The notes under the pieces were generated by a model. The model ran no database searches. It worked only from the letters and a program-made list of their open reading frames with translations, and was not told the DNA's origin. Shown one piece after another: positions 58,501-64,000 of a stretch of DNA of 64,000 nucleotides (position 1 is its first letter; every line of letters begins with the position of its first letter). This DNA comes from Actinokineospora pegani (lineage in GTDB: Bacteria > Actinomycetota > Actinomycetes > Mycobacteriales > Pseudonocardiaceae): assembly GCF_009745975.1 (NCBI RefSeq), contig NZ_WHOL01000121.1:1-64000 (forward strand), in the 5' to 3' direction. The position numbers and the translations under genes were made by a program.

Positions 58501-58598
58501 GGATGGTGGTCGGCGCGGGCGAGTCCTGGCTCGGCGACCTGTCCACAGCGGAGATCCGGGAACTGGTCGCCCTCTCGAGCGAAGCGGTGGGTGAGTAG
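55539..58598 (+). CDS. helZ: SNF2-family helicase (HelZ type)
   Basis: 1019 residues. The N-terminal half (about 540 residues) is a poorly conserved SNF2-associated domain. The motor has motif I DDMGLGKTVQL (about residue 573), motif II VVLDEAQNIKN (about 670), motif III ALTGTPVENR, and in the second lobe LLSLKAGGTGLTLTAANHVLHLD (V) and QATDRAFRIGQ (VI). It translocates on double-stranded DNA. Size and neighbours (SWIM protein) match Rv2101/Rv2102. Start ATG 55539; the next gene begins 2 nt after the stop. Confidence 0.95.
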   Translation: MLALHCLATDAGDVALWAEDSDKPARRPGRAPRGAAGHPFAVPADELAGLLGLSLDADPVEVRVLLPSRPSAPVASPELVRDPLAAGQTPRGQVRLVPWLVPALRLSAADAVAATSAEALGAVEVRPGAAVRYLARVLALAEDLVARGRVLPALVEEAGGQAARWRPVLAGADSARYVRLRDALPPVVRAEQRDPAVAEGRLGDEVLRGLVEALVDGVVRARVAGVRLAPRGRFAAAEVAAGGVLRGLTSVDGEVEAGAEQARRLAGQLRTWADGAAHDGPVRACFRLRPPDPDAEPDEAVWRLEFLLQAADDPSVLVPAGKVWHGDRGAVLRRWVARPQELLLTDLGKAARTFPALDAALRERHPTGLDLDTAGAHSFLSSAAALDQAGFGVLLPRWWKASSGVGLRLTTTSAGTPGTVTRTSVLGREELVDYRWDVSLGDMKLTEEELRQLAEAKVPLVRVRGRWAHVDQRRLAAGLAFLEKAGSGQMTVDEVLAVAGLPADDEAVGVPVVGVGGTGWVADLLSGEVAQALEPMDPPPGFGAVLRPYQRRGLAWLAFLDRLGLGACLADDMGLGKTVQLLALEALCRHGRSRPPTLLVCPMSLVGTWLREAERFTPGLRVHVHHGADRAAGSALAERIDGVDLVITTYTTATRDAEELAELRWDRVVLDEAQNIKNSAARQSRAVRTLPARHRVALTGTPVENRLAELWSVLDFANPGMLGPLHTFRARYAVPVERHGDEEAAGRLRRITRPFVLRRVKTDPTVISDLPDKLEMKQLCTLTAEQASLYKAVVDDMMSQVDESEGIQRKGLVLATMSKLKQVCNHPAQFLGDGSRVAGRSGKLARLEELLDQVLADGDRALCFTQFAAFGGMLVPHLAARLDTEVAFLHGGTPARQRDRMVERFQSGKGPSVMLLSLKAGGTGLTLTAANHVLHLDRWWNPAVEDQATDRAFRIGQRRAVQVRKFVCVGTLEERIDTMIEQKKALARMVVGAGESWLGDLSTAEIRELVALSSEAVGE

Positions 58599-58600
58599 CC

Positions 58601-59449
58601 GTGCCCGACGACGAGTGGTGGCGCGACGACCCGCCGAGCCCGGCGATCCGGGTCGAGGGCGGGGTGCGGGCGCGCAGCCAGCGCGGCGAGATCGCCCGCA
58701 CCTGGTGGTCGCGGCGGTTCCTGTCGGTGTTGGAGTCCCTGGGCCTGGCCGGGCGGCTGGACCGGGGTCGCCGGTACGCGCGGCAGGGCCAGGTGCTGAG
58801 CATGAACCTGTCGACCAGCATCGTGGTGGCGCAGGTGCAGGGGTCGCGGCCGGAGGCCTACCGGGTGCGGATCGGGATGCGGGCGTTCACCCCGGAGCAG
58901 TGGGCGGAGGTGGAGAAAGCGCTTGCGGGCCAGGCGTTGTTCCTGGCGAAGCTGCTGGCGGGCGAGATGCCCGAGGACATCGAGGCGGTCTTCGCGCAGG
59001 TCGGCCTCACGCTGTTCCCCAACGACGTGCGGGACCTGTCGATGGACTGCTCGTGCCCGGACTGGCAGGTGCCCTGCAAGCACCTCGCCGCGGCGACCTA
59101 CCTGCTCGCCGAGTCCTTCGACGCCGACCCGTTCGAGTTCCTGGCCTGGCGGGGCCGCCGCCGCGGTGAGCTGCTGGACAACCTGCGCGCTCTGCGCGAC
59201 CAGGCGCCCGCCACACCGCAGGATGAGCTCGAACGGCCGCTGTCGGCGCTGGTGGACGAGTTCTGGGGCGCGCCCGCCACTGCCCCGCCGCCCCCGGCCC
59301 CGGCCCTCGCCACCGCGCCGGACGCGGTGCTCGACCAGGTCGACGCGCTGCCCGTGACAGCGCGCGGCAGGCCGTTCGTGGACTGGTTGCGCCCGGCGTA
59401 CCGGGCCATGACGACAGATCCCGAGGTGGAAGGGACGACGGACGGGTGA
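58601..59449 (+). CDS. SWIM zinc-finger protein
   Basis: 282 residues. The SWIM motif is CSCPDWQVPCKHL (CxCx6CxH) at about residues 150-162. The N-terminal 140 residues and the Pro/Ala-rich C-terminus have no recognised fold. SWIM proteins pair with SNF2 helicases across bacteria and are thought to bind DNA or protein. GTG 58601 is 2 nt after the helicase stop. Its own stop overlaps the next start (GTGA). Confidence 0.93.
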   Translation: MPDDEWWRDDPPSPAIRVEGGVRARSQRGEIARTWWSRRFLSVLESLGLAGRLDRGRRYARQGQVLSMNLSTSIVVAQVQGSRPEAYRVRIGMRAFTPEQWAEVEKALAGQALFLAKLLAGEMPEDIEAVFAQVGLTLFPNDVRDLSMDCSCPDWQVPCKHLAAATYLLAESFDADPFEFLAWRGRRRGELLDNLRALRDQAPATPQDELERPLSALVDEFWGAPATAPPPPAPALATAPDAVLDQVDALPVTARGRPFVDWLRPAYRAMTTDPEVEGTTDG

Positions 59450-60504
59450 GTGGCCGGTTGGCCCGGCGGGTTGCCGAGGTCGCGGAGGAGTTGTTGGGGC
59501 GCAAGGGGGTTGTCACACCGCTGGACGTGCTCAACGGCCTGGGTTGGTTGAGCAGCCGCGTGGTGCGGTCCTGGGAGCTGGGGGCGGTCCCGGTGCTGGA
59601 CGCGACCGCGGCCGTGCCCGCGGAGCGGATCGCCGAGGCCGTGGCGAGCCTGCACGAGTGGGCAGCCGGACGTGGGCTCACGGTGTCGGAGGCGGAGTTC
59701 GTCGCGGCGACCCGCGACCGCAGGGCGCTGCGGTTCACCGACGGGGGCGACGAGCGCCGGTTCCACGTGCGCTGGGTCGATCCCGGCCTGTCGGGGGCGA
59801 AGCTGGCGAGGGCGACCGCGCCGAAGGCCCCCGAGCTGATGGTGCTCATCGCCGAGCGCGGCTGGCACTGCGGCCTGTGCGGGGAACCCGGCGCTGCGGA
59901 CGGGCACCACTTCGTGGAGGACGAGAAGCCGGTCTGCCTGGACTGCGCCGACTTCGGGCACCTGGTCTTCCTGCCCTCCGGCGACGCCGCACTGACCAGG
60001 CGGGCGCGCAAGGCCACCGGCCTCGCCGCCGTGGTCGCCAGGTGGAACCGCTCGCGCAAACGCTTCGACCGGCGGGGCCTGCTGGTCGAGCAGGCGGCGC
60101 TGGAGGAAGCCGAGCGTTCCTGCCTGGCCGACGAGGACGCCAGGGAGCGCCGTCGCGAGCGCGACCGGGTGCGCCGCGCGGCCGAGGACGTGGACTTCCA
60201 GGCCGCCTTCGCCCTGCGCATCGCCGAACTGTTCCCCGCGCTGGAGCGCTCCCGCGCCCACGCCATCGCCGAGCACGCGGGCACCCGGGGCAGCGGCCGC
60301 GTCGGCCGGTCGGCACAGGGCCGCGCCCTCGACGAGCACGCCGTCACCCTGGCCGTGGTCGCCGCCATCCGCCACGAGGAGACCGACTACGACGCCATGC
60401 TCATGGCGGGCGTCCCCCGAGCTGAGGCCAGGGAACGCATCCGCGACGAGATCGACCGCGTGCTCGTCCGGTGGCGCGAAGGTCTCGTTCGACGAGGGTC
60501 GTGA
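59446..60504 (+). CDS. DUF2293 protein with zinc ribbon
   Basis: 352 residues. Residues 140-170 have two CxxC knuckles (Cys142/145 and 164/167; WHCGLCGEP and VCLDCADFGHLV), a likely zinc ribbon with a His pair between. A charged helical segment precedes the DUF2293 C-terminal domain (SRAHAIAEHAGTRGSGRVGR, HEETDYDAMLMAGV, ARERIRDEIDRVLVRW). The function is unknown. It is translationally coupled to the SWIM gene, which suggests a complex with the SNF2 helicase. Confidence 0.9.
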   Translation: MSGRLARRVAEVAEELLGRKGVVTPLDVLNGLGWLSSRVVRSWELGAVPVLDATAAVPAERIAEAVASLHEWAAGRGLTVSEAEFVAATRDRRALRFTDGGDERRFHVRWVDPGLSGAKLARATAPKAPELMVLIAERGWHCGLCGEPGAADGHHFVEDEKPVCLDCADFGHLVFLPSGDAALTRRARKATGLAAVVARWNRSRKRFDRRGLLVEQAALEEAERSCLADEDARERRRERDRVRRAAEDVDFQAAFALRIAELFPALERSRAHAIAEHAGTRGSGRVGRSAQGRALDEHAVTLAVVAAIRHEETDYDAMLMAGVPRAEARERIRDEIDRVLVRWREGLVRRGS

Positions 60505-60680
60505 TCGGTGCCGTCAGCGGTCGCTCTGGCGCGGCTATCGCAGGCAGGGCTTGAGGCGTTTGCCCGGTATCCGCGGTTCCACAGCACTGCTGGGCGGGTG
60601 CCGGGAGGATCGAGTACTGGTTCCCCGGCAACCCGGCCAGGCGGGTCGCGACGGGGTGGGCGTCCTGGCTGGGCCGGCCG

Positions 60681-61565
60681 CTAGCTGACCTCGTGGTCGG
60701 GAGCGGACCAGGTGTCGCAGCCCGCGGGGGTGGCCGACCGCTTGCCCGCCGCCGCCCAGTGGACCTGGTTCTCGGCGGAGCCGTGGGAGTCGCTGCTGGT
60801 GGTGTCGGCGAAGCTGCTGTCGGCGTCGTCGACCAAGTTGGGGGCGAGTCGCGCCGCGGCGAGAAACACGCCCGCCAGGCAGTTGGCCTGGAGTTCGGCG
60901 CGTCTGCTCACCTCGGCGGCGCCTGCCTCGTCCAGGTCGAACTCCAGGAGCGCGGCGTCCTCGAGGATGCCGCTGAGCAGTTGGAGGTGGTGGCCGTACT
61001 CGTGGGCCAGGACGGCGAGGTGGTAGCCGGCGTTGTCGTCCGCGGTGCGGATCATGCGGCTGTGCGGCATGGCGATCATGCGGTCGCCGGGGCAGTAGAA
61101 CGCCAGCGCCTCGTCCTCGGCTGGGGTGAACCCGCAGCGGGTCGACGACCACTCGGTGACCGTGACCCTGGGGACGGTGAACGGCACGCCGCGCGCTGCG
61201 AGGACCGGCCGCCACGTCGCGTCGAGGCAGGCCAGGGCAGCCTGGTAGAAGGCCAGCAGCCCCGGCTCGGTGGTGTCGATCGCGGGCAGGGGGCAGTCAC
61301 CCCGGGGCGCCGGGGCGCCCTCGGCCATCAGCTTGTTGGCCGCGAGGTCGTCGAGGGTCACCGCGCCGGGGCGCGAGCGGGCCGACCGCTCCCCCACCGC
61401 GAACGCCTGACCATAGACAACGGTCGTCTTGCCGCCGTTGATGATCCGCCCGGCGGCGCCGATCGAGAAGACCGACACGGCCAGAATGACCATCACGGCC
61501 ACGATCACGAACGGGTTGTTGCCCTTGTGATCCGGGGCGGGCCCGATCATCCCTGCGACTTGCAC
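60681..61565 (-). CDS. Membrane-anchored zinc metallopeptidase (YpfJ-like)
   Basis: 294 residues (GTG 61565) or 289 (ATG 61550). One N-terminal membrane helix (NPFVIVAVMVILAVSVFSIG) precedes an outside domain with the zincin motif LAHEYGHHLQL, a downstream Glu in ELQANCLAG and Cys residues. Family members are neutral zinc metallopeptidases of unknown substrate. Neither start has a convincing ribosome site. Confidence 0.85.
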   Translation of the reverse strand: MQVAGMIGPAPDHKGNNPFVIVAVMVILAVSVFSIGAAGRIINGGKTTVVYGQAFAVGERSARSRPGAVTLDDLAANKLMAEGAPAPRGDCPLPAIDTTEPGLLAFYQAALACLDATWRPVLAARGVPFTVPRVTVTEWSSTRCGFTPAEDEALAFYCPGDRMIAMPHSRMIRTADDNAGYHLAVLAHEYGHHLQLLSGILEDAALLEFDLDEAGAAEVSRRAELQANCLAGVFLAAARLAPNLVDDADSSFADTTSSDSHGSAENQVHWAAAGKRSATPAGCDTWSAPDHEVS

Positions 61566-61823
61566 AGGCGGGACGGGCGCGCGGCGGGCTCGAGCGCCGG
61601 AGCGCCCTCCCCCGCACTCACCTGCGGATCAGGCCAGGCCAAGCTCGCCATCACCAGGCTCACGGTCATCTCGATATCCTCCCAGTCACGTGCTCTGGAC
61701 GCCATCGTGGCACCGCGCACCGACAAGCCGCGAGAGTTTTCCGCCCGGGAGCCAGCGGATTCACGAAAATCTCCGCAGGTACCCCATTTCAGGTGGGGAT
61801 AACCCAACTTTGGGGTCGATCCG

Positions 61824-62290
61824 TCACCACGTCCAGACGCCGCTGCGCCAGTGGCGTGCGCTCCAGTGTCCACAACGGTCCAACGAAGCCTGCCACGCTC
61901 TCTTCGAGTTCAGCCGGGGATCTCTCGGTTCATGCGGCAAGCGGTTGTCCGCAGCAGCGACCTGGTCTGCGGTGGGGGCATTGTCCGGGTCTGTGAGCCA
62001 CTGCAAGGCCACCCCGACGAGCAGCGAATAGTCTCGTCCAGTCCTGCGAATGCGGCGGCAAGGGCCTCACGGGAACGGCGAACGCGCTCGGCGCGTTCCT
62101 CGGCAGCCGCGCGCGGGTTAATGGAGGATCGGATGCCGGAAGGGATGCCACGGTCGGATCGTCGGCGCAGGATCGCCGCGGGCGCCGCGATCCTCGCCGG
62201 CTTGGGGGCGTCGAGCGCGTCGGCGGACCGCCACCAATGCCTGACCGGCTCAGCCGAGGGCTTGGTGGAGCAACGTTCCCCAAGCCAGGG
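61824..62290 (-). pseudogene. Degraded gene downstream of toxin gene, frameshifted
   Basis: On the minus strand one frame (from about 62290) reads protein-like: EPVRHWWRSADALDAPKPAR, then INPRAAAEERAERVRRSREA to AAFAGLDE. It breaks near 62031, and the next frame carries on with YSLLVGVALQWLTDPDNAPT to HEPRDPRLNSKRAWQASLDR and a stop at 61824. One missing base (GAC GAG AC-TAT) would rejoin them. There is no in-frame start codon, because a TAA lies just upstream, so the 5' end is also lost. No family recognised. The remaining part of 61566-62304 shows no other gene. Confidence 0.4.
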
Positions 62291-62304
62291 TTACCGCCGC
62301 GTGG

Positions 62305-62733
62305 TCAACCGGCCTCTGTCCAATAGCGCTGGAGCCTGGCGACCGCCTCGTCCTTGCTCATCACCGCCACCTCGGACTCGTCGAGGCCGACGCGTGAGAT
62401 CAACATATGCACGAGGTCGGCGGGTAGCGCTTGCGTTGGCGGGTCAGGCGTTCCACGAGGTGGTTTGACACCGTCCTGGGCGCAAGCCCAGAAAGCTGGC
62501 TCTTCGACGTCGAGTTGATCGCGGAGGATGTGCTTCCACAGGTCCTGCCCGTAGTCGCTGCGGTCTACCGGGTGCGAAATCCGAGTGCGCAGGACTCTGC
62601 CGTCGGGGAGGTCGAGCTCGTAGGTGACGTGATGCGTGCCGGTTCGCCCCCGCGCGTCGCGCACCTTCCGCCACTCTTCGTTCTGGCAGAACGCGTCGTG
62701 GGCCTTGCGCGTCGGCTGCGGCCAGGAAGTCAC
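62305..62733 (-). CDS. Toxin of a type II toxin-antitoxin pair
   Basis: 142 residues from GTG 62733. WPQPTRKAHDAFCQNEEWRK, GRTGTHHVTYELDLPDGR, TRISHPVDRSDYGQDLWKHI and DEAVARLQRYW match, from memory, the actinobacterial proteins called 'cytotoxic translational repressor of toxin-antitoxin stability system', a HicA/RelE-associated group that acts on mRNA. The start GTGA overlaps the antitoxin stop. An earlier in-frame Met (62754) is inside the antitoxin gene and unlikely to be used. Confidence 0.8.
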   Translation of the reverse strand: MTSWPQPTRKAHDAFCQNEEWRKVRDARGRTGTHHVTYELDLPDGRVLRTRISHPVDRSDYGQDLWKHILRDQLDVEEPAFWACAQDGVKPPRGTPDPPTQALPADLVHMLISRVGLDESEVAVMSKDEAVARLQRYWTEAG

Positions 62734-63146
62734 CGCGCGGCACCAACCAGCCACTCGCGCAACTGGTCGTCGTCGCTGAAAACGATCAAGTGCACCAGAC
62801 CCCAGTTGTCACGGTGGTTCGGAGCGTTGAGGAGGCGTTCCTGCCAGTCGTCGGCGTACTCCCGCAACGCGCCGACCATCTCGGCGATCGCTTCATCGAA
62901 CGACGCCCCGTCAGCCGACACCGGCAGCCCTGGGATGAACACCGACCAACCGCCAGTCTCCGGCACGACCTGCGCGCGCGAGGGGACGATCGAGGCGAGA
63001 AAGTGGCGCAGTCGTCGGACGTCCACGACGGCGCTAATGGCGGAGTCACGTCGGACGGTGGCGGTCACCCCCTTCTCGGCGGCGTTCAGCAGGTCTTTGA
63101 GATGCGCGCGGGCCTCGGTGAAGCTGTCGTAGTGAACAGCGGTCAT
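62730..63146 (-). CDS. Antitoxin, Phd/YefM-type N-terminus with HicB-like C-terminus
   Basis: 138 residues. MTAVHYDSFTEARAHLKDLL and GVTATVRRDSAISAVVDVRRL form a Phd/YefM DNA-binding dimer domain. The C-terminal part (GWSVFIPGLPVSADGASFDE, AIAEMVGALREYADDW) resembles the HicB fold. It should neutralise the toxin and repress the operon through the operator upstream. AGGAGG lies 5-6 nt before ATG 63146. Its stop overlaps the toxin start by 4 bp. Confidence 0.85.
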   Translation of the reverse strand: MTAVHYDSFTEARAHLKDLLNAAEKGVTATVRRDSAISAVVDVRRLRHFLASIVPSRAQVVPETGGWSVFIPGLPVSADGASFDEAIAEMVGALREYADDWQERLLNAPNHRDNWGLVHLIVFSDDDQLREWLVGAAR

Positions 63147-63191
63147 GCCAGCCTCCTGGAGTGGTCCGCGTTCAGAGTGCCACACAAGTCC

Positions 63192-63217
63192 AAGTACGTC
63201 AAGTACGTCAAGTACTT
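63192..63217 (-). promoter_or_regulatory. Iterated GTAC operator of toxin-antitoxin operon
   Basis: AAGTACGTC, AAGTACGTC and AAGTACTT follow in tandem 46-71 bp upstream of the antitoxin start. On the minus strand the array contains TTGACG twice, which can serve as -35 boxes, so repressor binding here would block the promoter. Confidence 0.75.
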
Positions 63218-63249
63218 ACACGGCGGATCTTGCCGAGACAGAAACGGCT

Positions 63250-63288
63250 CTGGCCGGGTGGATGACGGGAGGTCATCCACCCGGCCAG
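63250..63288 (-). terminator. nrdJ terminator, 17-bp stem
   Basis: Arms 63250-63266 and 63272-63288 are exact complements, 28 nt after the nrdJ stop. Confidence 0.88.
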
Positions 63289-63316
63289 TGTCCCTGGACC
63301 GGAGTCGCGTTCAGGC

Positions 63317-64000
63317 TCAGCTGCAGCCGGAGGTGGAGCCGCAGCCCTCGCACAGGTAGCAGGAGCCCGCGGGGCGCATCTTGGTGCCGCAGGTCATGCA
63401 GAGCGGAGCGTCGGCGGCCTTGCCGAGGTGGAGTTCCAGCAGCTCGGTGGAGCTGTGGGCCTCGGTGGGCTTGGCCTTGGCCTCCTCGATGGCGGGAGTG
63501 GCCGGGGAGGCCTCCACCGAGGTGCGCAGGCCCTCCAGGTCGTAGTCGGTGGAGCCGCCGCCGTATTCGGCCTCGACCATGGCGGTGCGCTCGTTGGCGG
63601 TGAAGATGCCCAGTTCGGCGCGGCGGTCGTAGCTCAGGTAGTCCAAGGCCAGCCTGCGGAACAGGTAGTCCATGACACTGGTCGCCATGCGGACGTCCGG
63701 GTCGTCGGTCATGCCCGCGGGCTCGAAGCGCAGGTTCTGGAACTTCGAGACGTAGAACTCCAGGGGGATGCCGTACTGCAGGCCGACCGAGATCGACATG
63801 GAGAACGCGTCCATCACCCCGGCCAGGGTCGAGCCCTGCTTGCCCAGCTTGACGAAGATCTCGCCGAGGCCGTTGTCGGGGTAGGAGCCCGCGTGCAGGT
63901 AGCCCTCGGCGCCGCCGACGGTGAAGGAGACGGTCTGGCTGGGGCGCTTCTTGGGCAGGCGCTTGCGGATCGGCTTGTACTCGACGATCTTCTCCGGCTC
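63317..64000 (-). CDS. nrdJ: Vitamin B12-dependent class II ribonucleotide reductase, 3' part
   Basis: The 5' end lies outside the window; 227 residues are seen. GLGEIFVKLGKQGSTLAGVM, SISVGLQYGIPLEFYVSKF, RFEPAGMTDDPDVRMATSVM and ATSVMDYLFRRLALDYLS are conserved NrdJ C-terminal segments. It ends in a zinc-ribbon tail (CMTCGTKMRPAGSCYLCEG), typical of actinobacterial NrdJ. The enzyme reduces ribonucleotides using adenosylcobalamin without oxygen. The regulator nrdR and lexA usually lie upstream, beyond the window. A strong hairpin ends the transcript. Confidence 0.93.
   Translation of the reverse strand, partial: EPEKIVEYKPIRKRLPKKRPSQTVSFTVGGAEGYLHAGSYPDNGLGEIFVKLGKQGSTLAGVMDAFSMSISVGLQYGIPLEFYVSKFQNLRFEPAGMTDDPDVRMATSVMDYLFRRLALDYLSYDRRAELGIFTANERTAMVEAEYGGGSTDYDLEGLRTSVEASPATPAIEEAKAKPTEAHSSTELLELHLGKAADAPLCMTCGTKMRPAGSCYLCEGCGSTSGCS

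Noticed and set aside
62121-62468. Plus-strand ORF with signal-peptide-like start (RRRRIAAGAAILAGLGASSASA)
   Set aside because: It runs antisense through the degraded gene and into the toxin gene, has a poor ribosome site, and the downstream part is not protein-like.

Overview
High-GC (about 70-75%) actinomycete chromosome. Start codons are often GTG, ribosome sites are strong, and the gene order from the rRNA methyltransferase through APC permease, two TrkA proteins, DUF3159, OB-fold, hydrolase, DUF3710, dut, DUF3093, DUF4193, cei, suhB, ppgK and sigA matches the Rv2689c-Rv2703 block of Mycobacterium. Together with sigB, ideR, galE and nrdJ this points to the Pseudonocardiales (Actinosynnema/Saccharothrix/Actinokineospora type). 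That assignment is inferred from gene content only. No rRNA, tRNA, CRISPR array, IS element or biosynthetic cluster was seen.

Layout. 1-4.8 kb: the 3' part of a giant Ala/Gln/Glu coiled-coil protein, followed by a YezG-like (DUF600) protein. 4.8-18.9 kb: the conserved sigA housekeeping block. 19-24 kb: a ROK regulator plus a xylose-type ABC transporter operon with a 19-bp operator. 24-33 kb: a helicase, YihY, pseudouridine catabolism (psuG plus a PfkB kinase), two methyltransferases and dtd. 33-37 kb: stress sigma factor sigB with an ECF-type promoter, class I fumarase and small proteins. 37-41.5 kb: lipoproteins, a tandem HxlR regulator coupled to a carotenoid oxygenase, and a secreted protein. 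41.7-46.6 kb: a protein acetylation pair (GNAT/acyl-CoA-synthetase-like protein plus AcuC deacetylase) and a rhodanese. 46.7-49.6 kb: ideR-galK-galE. 49.7-55.5 kb: a frameshifted DUF4192 gene, an M23 peptidase, a DUF4139 protein and an S9 oligopeptidase. 55.5-60.5 kb: a tightly coupled SNF2 helicase/SWIM/DUF2293 cassette. 60.7-64 kb: a zinc peptidase, a degraded gene, a toxin-antitoxin pair and the end of class II ribonucleotide reductase nrdJ.

Recurring regulatory features. Many transcription units begin with a hexamer of TANNNT type exactly 6 nt before ATG/GTG and lack a Shine-Dalgarno, as expected for leaderless mRNAs. dut and the DUF3093 gene diverge from one 10-bp element that reads as a -10 box on both strands. 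Strong perfect hairpins separate convergent genes. Co-transcribed genes are often coupled by 4-bp GTGA overlaps. The most notable points are the leaderless/bidirectional promoters, the acetyltransferase whose ligase-like domain lacks its catalytic histidine, the iterated GTAC operator of the toxin-antitoxin pair, the SNF2-SWIM-DUF2293 cassette and two single-base frameshifts (DUF4192 and a gene beside the toxin-antitoxin pair).
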